From positions 1,426,001-1,490,000 of the forward strand of contig NZ_CP029078.1 in NCBI RefSeq assembly GCF_005222485.1: DNA of 64,000 nt, given 5' to 3'. A program made the position numbers and the translations under genes. The notes below the pieces were generated by a model. The model made no database searches. It was not told where the DNA came from and worked only from the letters and a program-made list of their open reading frames with translations. The stretch is from Streptomyces griseoviridis (GTDB lineage Bacteria > Actinomycetota > Actinomycetes > Streptomycetales > Streptomycetaceae). Positions 15,429-23,113 of the stretch are shown here, one piece after another. Every line of letters starts with the position of its first letter. Within the stretch, counting starts at the first letter, position 1.

Positions 15429-16667
15429 ATGACACACCGTCAAGAACCGTCGCCGGTAGGCCGGTCGGCGCTGGTGCTGCTCACGGCACTGGTGCTGCTG
15501 GCCGGGGCGGCCCTGGTGGGGGCGGCGCCGGCCGGCGCCGTCGGGCGCGGTGTCGTGCTCGCCCGGGGGGTCACCTACCGGGAGTACGAGGTCCGGGGCG
15601 CCAAGGGCGTCGTCCGGGTGCATCTGCTGAGCGTCGATCTGCGCGCGCCGTCCGTGCGGACGGATCTGCTGTACCCGGGGGCGGTCGCCGCTCGGGCCAC
15701 GGTGTCCGGGATGGCGGACGCGCGCGGCGCGGTCGGGGGTGTCAACGGCGACTTCTTCGACATCAGCGAGGCGCAGCACCCGGGGGTCGAGGCGACGGGC
15801 GCGTCGGTGGGTCCCGCGGTGGCGGGCGGCCGGGTCCTGAAGTCGGCGGTTCCCGACGGGCAGCGGTTCGGTCCGGCGATGCCGCCGGGCGCGAGCACCC
15901 GGGACGTGTTCGGGGTGGGCGTGGACCGCAGGGCGCGGCTCGACCGGCTGCGTCTGGTCGGCGTGGTGCGGACCCCGGGCGGGCGGCTGCCGCTGGGCGG
16001 GCTGAACCAGTACGCGCTGCCGGTGGGCGCGATCGGGGCGTACACGGCCGACTGGGGCGGCGCGTCGCGGGTGCGGGCCACCTGCGGCACGGACACCGAC
16101 CGGGCCGCCGGGTGCAGCGCGGACACCTTCGAGGTGACGGTGCGCGGGGGGCGGGTCGTGGCGCGGTCGCAGCGGCCGGGCGGCGGCGCCGTCGCGGCCG
16201 GGACGACGGTGCTGGTGGGGCGGGAGGACGGTGCGAGGCGGCTGCGCGCGCTGGCCGAGGGCGAGCGGGTGCGGGTGACGCACCGGCTGGTGGCGGCCGG
16301 TTCGGCGGTCCCGTACCGGTTCGTCGTCGGCGGGTATCCGGTGCTGCGCGGCGGGCGTCAGGTGGCCGGGCTCGACGACCGGACGGCCGCCGTGCGCACG
16401 GCGGTGGGCAGTGCGGACGGCGGCCGGCGGCTGCTGCTGTTCGCGCTGGACGGCGCGCCGGCCTACCGGGTCGGGCTGACCATTGCCGAGGTGGCGTCCG
16501 CGCTGCGGGCGGCGGGCGCGGTGGACGGGTTCAGCCTGGACGGCGGCGGCTCGACGACGCTGGTGGCCAGGGCGCCGGGAGCGGCCTCGGTGACGGTGCG
16601 CAACCATCCGACGGACGCGCCGGAGCGGGCCGTCGCGAACGGCATCGGGGTGTTCGCCGGGCGGTGA
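15429..16667 (+). CDS. secreted phosphodiester glycosidase (NAGPA/DUF2233) domain protein
   Basis: A 412-aa exported protein. The N-terminus has a classical signal peptide: RSALVLLTALVLLAGAALVG then APAGAVG, with cleavage around residue 37. The mature part starts with the NAGPA-type fold: VNGDFFDISEAQHPGVEATG (about residues 104-123), and near the C-terminus the strongly conserved GFSLDGGGSTTLVARAPG followed by RAVANGIGVF. NAGPA-like proteins hydrolyse or bind phosphodiester-linked sugars; bacterial members are largely uncharacterised. ATG at 15429 has AGGGGG six bases before it. Probably acts on cell-wall or environmental glycans outside the cell. Confidence 0.88.
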   Translation: MTHRQEPSPVGRSALVLLTALVLLAGAALVGAAPAGAVGRGVVLARGVTYREYEVRGAKGVVRVHLLSVDLRAPSVRTDLLYPGAVAARATVSGMADARGAVGGVNGDFFDISEAQHPGVEATGASVGPAVAGGRVLKSAVPDGQRFGPAMPPGASTRDVFGVGVDRRARLDRLRLVGVVRTPGGRLPLGGLNQYALPVGAIGAYTADWGGASRVRATCGTDTDRAAGCSADTFEVTVRGGRVVARSQRPGGGAVAAGTTVLVGREDGARRLRALAEGERVRVTHRLVAAGSAVPYRFVVGGYPVLRGGRQVAGLDDRTAAVRTAVGSADGGRRLLLFALDGAPAYRVGLTIAEVASALRAAGAVDGFSLDGGGSTTLVARAPGAASVTVRNHPTDAPERAVANGIGVFAGR

Positions 16668-16688
16668 CGGCGGAGGGCGGGTGCGGCC

Positions 16689-16880
16689 TCACGGGTGCAG
16701 ACTGCCGACGATGTCGGCGGTGGCCGTGAGGCCGTTGTGGAGGGTGGGGCCGAGGCTGCTGCCGGCCAGGAAGAACCCGAACAGCGCGCAGACCACGGCA
16801 TGGGACATCTTCAGCCCGTTCTTCAGGAAGATCACCGCCAGGATCAGCAGCAACAGCACCGCAGAGATGGAAATCGCCAT
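16689..16880 (-). CDS. small hydrophobic membrane protein
   Basis: A 63-aa protein: hydrophobic helix at residues 3-20 (ISAVLLLLILAVIFL), a short basic link NGLKMSH, a second helix AVVCALFGFFLAGSSLG, and a tail with ADIVGSLHP. The AxxALFGFFLA core resembles a family of small Streptomyces membrane proteins that I recall as common and uncharacterised. ATG at 16878-16880 has GGAGGAGG upstream. It is convergent with the glycosidase gene and follows the GDPD gene on the same strand with 107 bp between, so it is likely monocistronic. Confidence 0.75.
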   Translation of the reverse strand: MAISISAVLLLLILAVIFLKNGLKMSHAVVCALFGFFLAGSSLGPTLHNGLTATADIVGSLHP

Positions 16881-16986
16881 CGTCAGCCTCCTCCGCCACG
16901 CCGCCCGGTTCGCGGCGTTTCGGCCGCAAGTGTGGCGTAGCGGGGAGTCCGACCGGGCGACCGACCTGTCCCCCGAACGTGTGGTT

Positions 16987-17850
16987 CTACGCGGTGTGAC
17001 GGGCGTCGAGGAAGGCTTCGAGTCCGGCGAGGTCGTCGGTGTTGAGGTGGTCGACACCGGCGTCGAGCAGCTCGCCCCACAGGGCGTCCCTCGCCGGTCC
17101 CGCGCTGTCCGGGGTGGCCCAGAAGCGGACGCGCCGGCCCTGGGCGTGCGCGGTGCGGGTGAGGTCGCGCAGTTTCCGGCGTTCGGTGTCGGGGAAGGTG
17201 CCCTCGCCTTGCCAGGTGAAGGCGAGGCTCCAGTTGTCGCTGACGAGCGGGATGAAGGAGGCGGGCGCCGGGGTGGCGAGGTCGGTGAGCCGGCCGTCGT
17301 AGAAGGCCCGCCGTCGGGTCTGCGCCTCCATCGGGGTGCGGGCGGCCCGGTCGCCGGAGACCACGGCGGTGAGGGGGCCGGGGTGGACGCGGCCGTGTGC
17401 GTACGTGGTGAACAGGTGCGGGTAGCGGGCGAGATGGCGGTCGAGTTCGCGGTAGGTGGCCGCGCCCTCGGTCTTGATGTCGATGAGCAGCTGCACCGGC
17501 CGCCGGTAGCCCCGGTACACGGAGCCGTGGTGGGCCTCGACGAGGGCGGCGAGGGGGTCGAGGTAGAGGGATTCCAGGGTGCGGGCCGGGTCCAGGTCGA
17601 CGGGGTCGTGGGCGACGAGGAGTTGGTCGCCGACGAGGTAGATGTCGGCCTCGACGCTGCCGAAGCGGTGGTCGAGGGCGTCGAAGAGGGGGCGCGGGTG
17701 GTCGTAGTCGTTGTGGGCGTGCGCGTGCCGAAGCGGGCGCGGGCGGTGCGGCTGCCGGGCGGCGAAGGCGCTGCCGGCGGGCGGCGCGAGCAGGGCGGCG
17801 GCGGTGGCGCCGAGGGTGGTGAGGGCTCTGCGGCGGGTGACGAGGGGCAT
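16987..17850 (-). CDS. Tat-exported glycerophosphodiester phosphodiesterase-like (AIM6/PI-PLC-like) protein
   Basis: A 287-aa secreted protein. The start VTRRRALTTLGATAAALL is a twin-arginine type signal, cleaved near GSAFA around residue 31. The mature domain is a TIM-barrel phosphodiesterase: LRHAHAHNDYDHPRPLFDAL (catalytic His and metal ligands), GSVEADIYLVGDQLLVAHDP (Glu-x-Asp, second catalytic His) and late DHLNTDDLAGLEAFLDAR. The HAHNDY form is that of the AIM6/PI-specific-phospholipase-like subgroup of GDPDs. ATG at 17848-17850 follows GGGAGGCCCACG. It probably hydrolyses lipid- or teichoic-acid-derived phosphodiesters outside the cell to supply phosphate or glycerol; substrate inferred from family only. 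Confidence 0.87.
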   Translation of the reverse strand: MPLVTRRRALTTLGATAAALLAPPAGSAFAARQPHRPRPLRHAHAHNDYDHPRPLFDALDHRFGSVEADIYLVGDQLLVAHDPVDLDPARTLESLYLDPLAALVEAHHGSVYRGYRRPVQLLIDIKTEGAATYRELDRHLARYPHLFTTYAHGRVHPGPLTAVVSGDRAARTPMEAQTRRRAFYDGRLTDLATPAPASFIPLVSDNWSLAFTWQGEGTFPDTERRKLRDLTRTAHAQGRRVRFWATPDSAGPARDALWGELLDAGVDHLNTDDLAGLEAFLDARHTA

Positions 17851-17986
17851 CGTGGGCCTCCCTGTGGGGCGGGACGGGACACAACCACAGGGAGTATGGG
17901 GCCGGCCGGGCCCGGATGGACCGGTGCGGGGCGGGAGTTGGCCGGACTGCCGCCGCCCGTTCACTCCCCCGGCCGGGTGGCGCGGG

Positions 17987-18015
17987 GAAGCCCGCCCACG
18001 GCCGGGGCGGGCTTC
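17987..18015 (-). terminator. hairpin terminator of acyl-CoA dehydrogenase operon
   Basis: GAAGCCCGCCC (17987-17997) and GGGCGGGCTTC (18005-18015) form a perfect 11-bp stem with a 7-nt loop, 23 bp past the stop of the operon's last gene (18038). Confidence 0.75.
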
Positions 18016-18037
18016 GGACCGGCGGTGGCGGGGCGGC

Positions 18038-19132
18038 TCAGGGGGACGGGAGGTCGACGAGTGCGGCCAGTCGGGCGCGGTGGGCGCCGGCCGTGCCGTA
18101 CGCGAGCGAGTCGGCCTTGGCCCGCTTGAGGTGGAGGTGGACGGGGTGTTCCCAGGTCATGCCGATCCCGGCGTGCAGTTGGAGGGCCTCTTCGGCGGCG
18201 TGCACGGCGGCGGGTGCGGCGTAGGACTGGGCGACGGCGACCGCGATGTCGGTGTCTGTGTTGGCATCGGTGGCGCTCGCCAGTGCGGAGGCGGCGTTGC
18301 GGGCGGTGGCACGGAGGTTGACGGTCTCCAGCCACAGCTGGGCGAGCCGGTGCTTGAGCGCCTGGAAGCCGCCGACCGGCCGGTTGAACTGCTTGCGGTC
18401 CTTCAGATAGCGGACGGTCTCGGTCAACGACCATTCGGCGAGGCCGAGTTGTTCGGAGGCGAGGAGTCCGGCACCGGCCCGCAGGGCGCGCTCGACGGCG
18501 GGCCGCGCGTCGCCCAGCCGGCGTCCTGGCGCCGCGTCGAGGGTGACGGTGGCGAGCGGGCGGGTGAGGTCGAGGGAGACCTGCGGGGTGACGGTGGCGG
18601 CGTCGGCTTCGACCGCGTACAGGCCGCCGTCGTCGCCGGGGACGAGCAGCAGGTCGGCGCAGGACGCGTCGGCGATGCCGGTCAACTGACCGTGCAGCAG
18701 GCCCCTTTCGACGCGTACGGCGGGGAAGGCGACGTCCGGCGCGAGGTGCAGGGGGACGGCGAGGGCGCCGATGGCGCGGCCGGTGGCGAGGCGGCCGAGC
18801 AGCTCGCGGTCGCCGCACGCCAGCAGCGCCTCGGTGGCCACGACCGCGCTGGTGAGGTAGGGCACGGGTGCCACGGACCGGCCCAACTCCTCCAGGACGA
18901 CGGCGGCTTCGCGGTGGGTGGCGCCCTGGCCGCCGTCGTCCTCGGGGATCAGCAGCCCGGCCAGGCCCATGCCGTCCGCGAGCGCCTTCCAGGCCCCGAG
19001 GTCGTGGGGGGCGTCGGACTCGGTGCGCGCGATCACGCCCGCCGGGTCGCAGCGGTCGGTGAGGAGGTCGCGGACGGCGGCGCGCAGCGCCTCTTCCTCC
19101 TCGGAGTAGAGGAGATCGGGCTGTGCGCTCAT
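18038..19132 (-). CDS. acyl-CoA dehydrogenase, probable small/partner subunit
   Basis: A 364-aa acyl-CoA dehydrogenase-fold protein: N-terminal helical domain to about residue 120, a shortened beta domain, then a C-terminal helical domain with FNRPVGGFQALKHRLAQLW and LQLHAGIGMTWEHPVHLHLKRA. The beta domain lacks the usual FAD motif (the place of xxTEPxAGSD is filled by VPLHLAPDVAF), and the active-site glutamate segment EGTSE is absent. This is typical of the partner subunit in heterotetrameric dehydrogenases such as the mycobacterial FadE pairs. ATG overlaps the stop of the upstream dehydrogenase (ATGA), so the pair is coupled. Confidence 0.88.
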   Translation of the reverse strand: MSAQPDLLYSEEEEALRAAVRDLLTDRCDPAGVIARTESDAPHDLGAWKALADGMGLAGLLIPEDDGGQGATHREAAVVLEELGRSVAPVPYLTSAVVATEALLACGDRELLGRLATGRAIGALAVPLHLAPDVAFPAVRVERGLLHGQLTGIADASCADLLLVPGDDGGLYAVEADAATVTPQVSLDLTRPLATVTLDAAPGRRLGDARPAVERALRAGAGLLASEQLGLAEWSLTETVRYLKDRKQFNRPVGGFQALKHRLAQLWLETVNLRATARNAASALASATDANTDTDIAVAVAQSYAAPAAVHAAEEALQLHAGIGMTWEHPVHLHLKRAKADSLAYGTAGAHRARLAALVDLPSP

Positions 19133-20313
19133 CGGGCCAGGTCCTTCCAGGCGACGTCCTTGTCGGTGCGCGGCTCGGCGGGCAGGCCGAGGACGCGTTC
19201 GGCGACGATGTTCAGCAGGATCTCGCTGGTGCCGCCCTCGATGCTGTTGCCCTTGGCGCGCAGATAGCGGTATCCGGCGTCCCGGCCGGTGAAGTCGACC
19301 TTGTCGGGGCGGCGCATGGTCCAGTCGTCGTACAACAGCCCTTCGGCGCCGAGGAGTTCGACCTCAAGACCGCTGATCTCCTGGTTGAGGCGGGCGAAGC
19401 CGAGTTTCATGCCGGCGCCCTCGGGCCCCGGCTGGCCGACGGCGAGCTGCTGGCGCAGGCGTTCGCCGGTGAGGCGGGCGACCTCGGCGTCCACCCAGAG
19501 TTTCAGGAGCCGTTGGTGCAGGTCGTGGGTGCGCAGTTCGGGGCGCTCGCGCCAGGCCGTGGCGACCGGGCCGATCATGCCGCCCTCGCGGGGCAGCCGC
19601 ATGCCGCCGATGGCGACGCGCTCGTTGTTGAGGGTGGTCTGCGCGACCCGCCAGCCGTCGCCGACGGCGCCGAGGCGGCGGGAGTCGGGGATGCGGACGT
19701 CGGTGAGGAAGACCTCGTTGAACTCGGCCTCGCCGGTGATCTGGCGCAGCGGCCGCACCTCGACGCCCGGGTCGGTCATGTCGCACACGAAGTAGGTGAT
19801 GCCGGCGTGCTTGGGGACGTCGGGGTCGGTGCGGGCGATGAGGATCGCCCAGCGGGCCACATGGGCGCTGGAGGTCCACACCTTCTGTCCGTTGACGATC
19901 CAGTCGTCGCCCTCGCGGACCGCGCGGGTGCCGAGCGCGGCGAGGTCGGAGCCGGCGCCCGGCTCGCTGAACAGCTGGCACCACACCTCGGCGCCGGTCC
20001 ACAGGGGTTCGAGGTAGCGGCGCTGCTGCTCCTCGGTGCCGTGGGCGAGGAGGGTGGGGGCGGCCATGCCGAGGCCGATGCCGATCCGGCGCGGGTCGTT
20101 GTCGGGGGCGCCGGCCGCCGCCAACTCGGCGTCCACGACGGCCTGGAGGGCGCGCGGGGCGTCGAGGCCGCCGAGCCCTACCGGGTAGTGCACCCAGGCG
20201 AGTCCGGCGGCGAAGCGGGCGGTGAGGAAGTCTGCGGGCGCGGTGTCGGCGGGCGGGTGGGCGGCGAGCAACTCGGCGGTGCGGCGCTTCAGTTCGGCGG
20301 CGTCGACGCTCAT
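19129..20313 (-). CDS. acyl-CoA dehydrogenase, probable catalytic subunit
   Basis: A 394-aa FAD enzyme for alpha,beta-dehydrogenation of an acyl-CoA. Diagnostic: WCQLFSEPGAGSDLAALGTRA (FAD/substrate loop, about 120-140), DDWIVNGQKVWTSSAH, LGAVGDGWRVAQTTLNNERV, and the active-site region NSIEGGTSEILLNIVAERVLG, where the Glu is the probable base. ATG at 20311-20313 overlaps the oxidoreductase stop (ATGA), and its own stop overlaps the second dehydrogenase. Three-gene operon order: oxidoreductase, catalytic dehydrogenase, partner dehydrogenase. A large or branched acyl-CoA (steroid- or lipid-derived) is plausible from the paired architecture but is inference. Confidence 0.92.
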   Translation of the reverse strand: MSVDAAELKRRTAELLAAHPPADTAPADFLTARFAAGLAWVHYPVGLGGLDAPRALQAVVDAELAAAGAPDNDPRRIGIGLGMAAPTLLAHGTEEQQRRYLEPLWTGAEVWCQLFSEPGAGSDLAALGTRAVREGDDWIVNGQKVWTSSAHVARWAILIARTDPDVPKHAGITYFVCDMTDPGVEVRPLRQITGEAEFNEVFLTDVRIPDSRRLGAVGDGWRVAQTTLNNERVAIGGMRLPREGGMIGPVATAWRERPELRTHDLHQRLLKLWVDAEVARLTGERLRQQLAVGQPGPEGAGMKLGFARLNQEISGLEVELLGAEGLLYDDWTMRRPDKVDFTGRDAGYRYLRAKGNSIEGGTSEILLNIVAERVLGLPAEPRTDKDVAWKDLAR

Positions 20314-21287
20314 GCGGCGGTTCCTTCCGCGGGCGCGGGCAGGACGGTGACGCGGCCGGTGGTGAGGCCGTCCCCGACCCGCTGCACGGCGTCGGCGCCG
20401 TCGGCGAGCGGGACGCGTTCGCTGACCAGCGGCTTGACGACGCCCTCGGCGGCGAGTTCGGTGAGGCGTTCGTGGCAGTGCTTGACCAGCTTGGGGTCCT
20501 TGGTGTTGTAGAGGCCCCAGTGCAGGCCGAGGATCGCGTAGTTCTTCACCAGGGCGTGGTTGAGGGCGGGGGCCGGGATGGTGCCGCTGGCGAACCCGAC
20601 GACCACGATCCGGCCCTCGAAGGCGACGACCTTGGTGGACTGGGTGTAGGCGTCGCCGCCGACGGGGTCGTAGATCACGTCCGCGCCGCGGCCCGCGGTG
20701 GCCTCCTTGACGGCGGCGACGACGTCCTGGGCACGCCGGTCGATGACGACGTCGCAGCCGAGTGCCCTGGCCGCCTCCGCCTTGGCGGCGCCGCCGACGA
20801 CCCCGATGACGGTGGCGCCCGCCGCCTTGCCGAGCTGCACGGCGGCGCTGCCGACCCCGCCCGCGGCGGCGTGCACGAGCAGCGTCTCGCCCGCTTCGAG
20901 GCGGGCCCTGCGGTGCAGTCCGAACCAGCCGGTCTGGTAGCCGATGTGCAGCGCGGCGGCCTCGGCGTCGTCGAGGGCGGCGGGCGCGGGCAGCAGGGCG
21001 GCGGCGTCGGCGACGGCGTACTCGGCGAGTCCGCCGTGCGGCAGCGCGGGGTTGGCGATCACCCGGCGGCCGTCCTCGGTCTCGCCGCAGATCTCCACGC
21101 CGGGGGTGAAGGGCAGCGGCGGGCGCACCTGGTACTGGCCGCGGCACATCAGCACGTCGGGGAAGTTGATGGCGGCGGCGCGCACCTTCAGCAGCACCTG
21201 GCCGTCGCCCGGGGTGGGCCGCTCCACGTCCGTCAGCCGCATCACCTCGCTCGGCTCACCGTTCTCGCGCACTTGCCATGCCTGCAT
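20310..21287 (-). CDS. zinc-free MDR-family NADPH:quinone oxidoreductase
   Basis: A 325-aa medium-chain dehydrogenase/reductase. The N-terminal GroES-like domain has AAAINFPDVLMCRGQYQVRP and PFTPGVEICG; no catalytic zinc cysteines are seen, as in quinone oxidoreductases. The Rossmann domain has ETLLVHAAAGGVGSAAVQLGKA (AxxGGVG NADPH motif) and ALGCDVVIDRR. ATG at 21285-21287 follows GTGGAGG. It heads the operon with the acyl-CoA dehydrogenase pair, suggesting an enoyl-CoA or quinone-type reduction linked to the same degradation pathway. Confidence 0.9.
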   Translation of the reverse strand: MQAWQVRENGEPSEVMRLTDVERPTPGDGQVLLKVRAAAINFPDVLMCRGQYQVRPPLPFTPGVEICGETEDGRRVIANPALPHGGLAEYAVADAAALLPAPAALDDAEAAALHIGYQTGWFGLHRRARLEAGETLLVHAAAGGVGSAAVQLGKAAGATVIGVVGGAAKAEAARALGCDVVIDRRAQDVVAAVKEATAGRGADVIYDPVGGDAYTQSTKVVAFEGRIVVVGFASGTIPAPALNHALVKNYAILGLHWGLYNTKDPKLVKHCHERLTELAAEGVVKPLVSERVPLADGADAVQRVGDGLTTGRVTVLPAPAEGTAA

Positions 21288-21447
21288 GCGGTGCCTCCAC
21301 GGGACTGCGTCGTCTGACCGGGGTCCCTCGCATACTAAGCGGTCGCTTGCCACCCGGGGAACCGCCCCCGCGCCTCCTGTCGGCTGACCGCCCCGACGGC
21401 CGCTTCCCCGGCCGCCCCGTCGAGCGCTCCCCCGGCCGCGCCCGGCG

Positions 21448-22074
21448 TCACTTCCGCTTCGGCCGTGCCCGTACGTGCATCCGCTCGCCCTGCGGTCCGA
21501 AGAGGCTCAGGAACTCCGCCGGGCCCTCGCCCGTCGAGCCGAACCAGTGCGGCACCCGGGTGTCGAACTCGGCGGCCTCGCCGGGACCGAGGATCACGTC
21601 GTGCTCGCCCAGCACCAGGCGCAGCCGTCCGGAGAGCACGTACAGCCACTCGTAGCCCTCGTGGGTGCGCGGATCGGGTTCCTCCCTGCCCTGCGGCTGA
21701 AGCACCTTGTACGCCTGGAGGCCGCCCGGCTGGCGGGTCAGCGGCCAGTGGGTGCGGCCGCCCATCACGACCGGCTTGGCCCGCACCCGGGGGTCGCCGA
21801 CCGGCGGCGCCCCGACCAGCTCGTCCAGCGGCACCTGGTGGGCCCGCGCGATCGGCAGCAGCAGTTCGAGGCTGGGCCTGCGCAGCCCCGACTCGAGGCG
21901 GGAGAGGGTGCTGACGGAGATGCCGGTCGCCTCCGACAGGCCGGCCAGCGTCGCGCCGCGCTCCTTCCTGATCCGGCGCAGCCGCGGTCCGACCTCCGCG
22001 AGGACACCGTCGGTGTCGTCGCCCCGGTCGCCCGCGTCCGCCCTGTCGTCCTTGCCGTGCTGGTGGCTGTTCAT
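21448..22074 (-). CDS. XRE-family regulator with C-terminal cupin domain
   Basis: A 208-aa regulator. Residues about 25-85 are a Cro/C1-type helix-turn-helix (LRRIRKERGATLAGLSEATG then ISVSTLSRLESGLRRPSLE). Residues about 130-200 are a cupin_2 barrel (THEGYEWLYVLSGRLRLVLG, LGPGEAAEFDTRVPHWFGS) with metal-ligand His/Glu positions. The HTH-cupin combination is typical of small-molecule-sensing repressors. It is divergent from the thioredoxin-reductase-like flavoenzyme and probably controls it. ATG at 22074 has TGGAG very close; a GTG immediately upstream (22077) is the alternative start. Confidence 0.88.
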   Translation of the reverse strand: MNSHQHGKDDRADAGDRGDDTDGVLAEVGPRLRRIRKERGATLAGLSEATGISVSTLSRLESGLRRPSLELLLPIARAHQVPLDELVGAPPVGDPRVRAKPVVMGGRTHWPLTRQPGGLQAYKVLQPQGREEPDPRTHEGYEWLYVLSGRLRLVLGEHDVILGPGEAAEFDTRVPHWFGSTGEGPAEFLSLFGPQGERMHVRARPKRK

Positions 22075-22082
22075 CACTCCAT

Positions 22083-22111
22083 TGCAGTTTCGGCAAAGTC
22101 ATTTGTCAATC
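22083..22111. promoter_or_regulatory. AT-rich divergent promoter/operator region with TTGC-N7-GCAA
   Basis: Between the XRE-cupin gene (start 22074) and the flavoenzyme gene (start 22152), TTGC-N7-GCAA at 22083-22097 lies within a locally AT-rich stretch ending TTTGTCAAT. It is the only symmetric element in the 77-bp gap and the likeliest binding site of the divergent regulator. Confidence 0.4.
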
Positions 22112-22151
22112 CCGTGGCGGTCGGGGGACGGTCTGCGTGGAGGTGGTCACC

Positions 22152-23084
22152 ATGACCGAGCAGTACGAAGTGATCGTGGTCGGCGGCGGGACGGCCGGGC
22201 TCTCGGCCGGGCTGGTCCTCGGCCGGGCCAGGCGCAGGACCCTGGTCGTCGACGCGGGCGAGCCGCGCAACGCGCCCGCCGCCCATCTGCACGGCTATCT
22301 GTCCAGGGACGGCATGGCGCCGGACGAGTTCCTGGCCGTCGGCCGCGAGGAGATCGCCCGGTACGGGGTCGAGCTGGTCCGCGACCGCGCGGTGGACGCG
22401 GAGCGGGACGGACCGGGCTTCGCCGTGACGCTGGCCGGCGGGCGGACGGTGCGGGGGCGGGCGCTGGTGGTCGCGACCGGGCTCAAGGACGAGCTGCCGC
22501 GGGTCCCGGGGCTCGCGGAGCGGTTCGGCCGGGATGTGCTGCACTGCCCGTACTGCCACGGCTGGGAGGTGCGCGACCAGCCCTTCGGGGTGCTCGCCAC
22601 CGGCCCGCTCGGCGTGCACCAGGCGCTGATGGTGTCGCAGTGGTCGAAGGACGTGGTGTTCTTCCCGCACCAGGTCGCCGAGGCCGAGTTCACCGACGTC
22701 GACCTGCGCAGGCTCGCCGCCGCCGGCATCGACGTGGTGCCGGGCGAGGTCGCCGGTCTCGAGGTCACCGACGACCGGCTGACCGGCGTACGGCTCGCCG
22801 ACGGCACCGTCCACGAGCGGTCGGTGCTGTTCGCCGCCCCGCGCCCGGTGCCGCGGGGCGAGCTGCTCGCCAAGCTGGGCGCCGAGCTGCGCGAGACCCC
22901 GTTCGGCGCCTACCCGGTGATCGACGAGCGAGGTCTGACGACCGTGCCGGGGCTGTGGGCGGTGGGCAACGCGGGCGGCTTCGCCGAGCAGCTGATCAAC
23001 GCGGCGAGCCGCGGCTACCGGGCGGGCGCCGCGATCAACGGCGAACTCCTCTTCGCCGACATCGACGCCGCCGCCGGGGTGTAG
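22152..23084 (+). CDS. NAD(P)/FAD-dependent oxidoreductase, thioredoxin reductase-like
   Basis: A 310-aa flavoprotein. The FAD motif VIVVGGGTAGLSAGLVLGRA is at residues 7-26; the redox CxxC in HCPYCHGWEV is near residue 135; the C-terminal FAD motif is PGLWAVGNAGGFAEQLINAA. The usual NADPH GxGxxA loop is replaced by GVLATGPLGVHQAL, so it belongs to the shorter thioredoxin-reductase-like group whose electron acceptor is often not thioredoxin. ATG at 22152 follows GGAGGTGG. Divergent from the HTH-cupin regulator. No thioredoxin gene is nearby. Confidence 0.88.
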   Translation: MTEQYEVIVVGGGTAGLSAGLVLGRARRRTLVVDAGEPRNAPAAHLHGYLSRDGMAPDEFLAVGREEIARYGVELVRDRAVDAERDGPGFAVTLAGGRTVRGRALVVATGLKDELPRVPGLAERFGRDVLHCPYCHGWEVRDQPFGVLATGPLGVHQALMVSQWSKDVVFFPHQVAEAEFTDVDLRRLAAAGIDVVPGEVAGLEVTDDRLTGVRLADGTVHERSVLFAAPRPVPRGELLAKLGAELRETPFGAYPVIDERGLTTVPGLWAVGNAGGFAEQLINAASRGYRAGAAINGELLFADIDAAAGV

Positions 23085-23113
23085 ACCCGGCGCCTTCGTT
23101 GCACCATGGCTGC

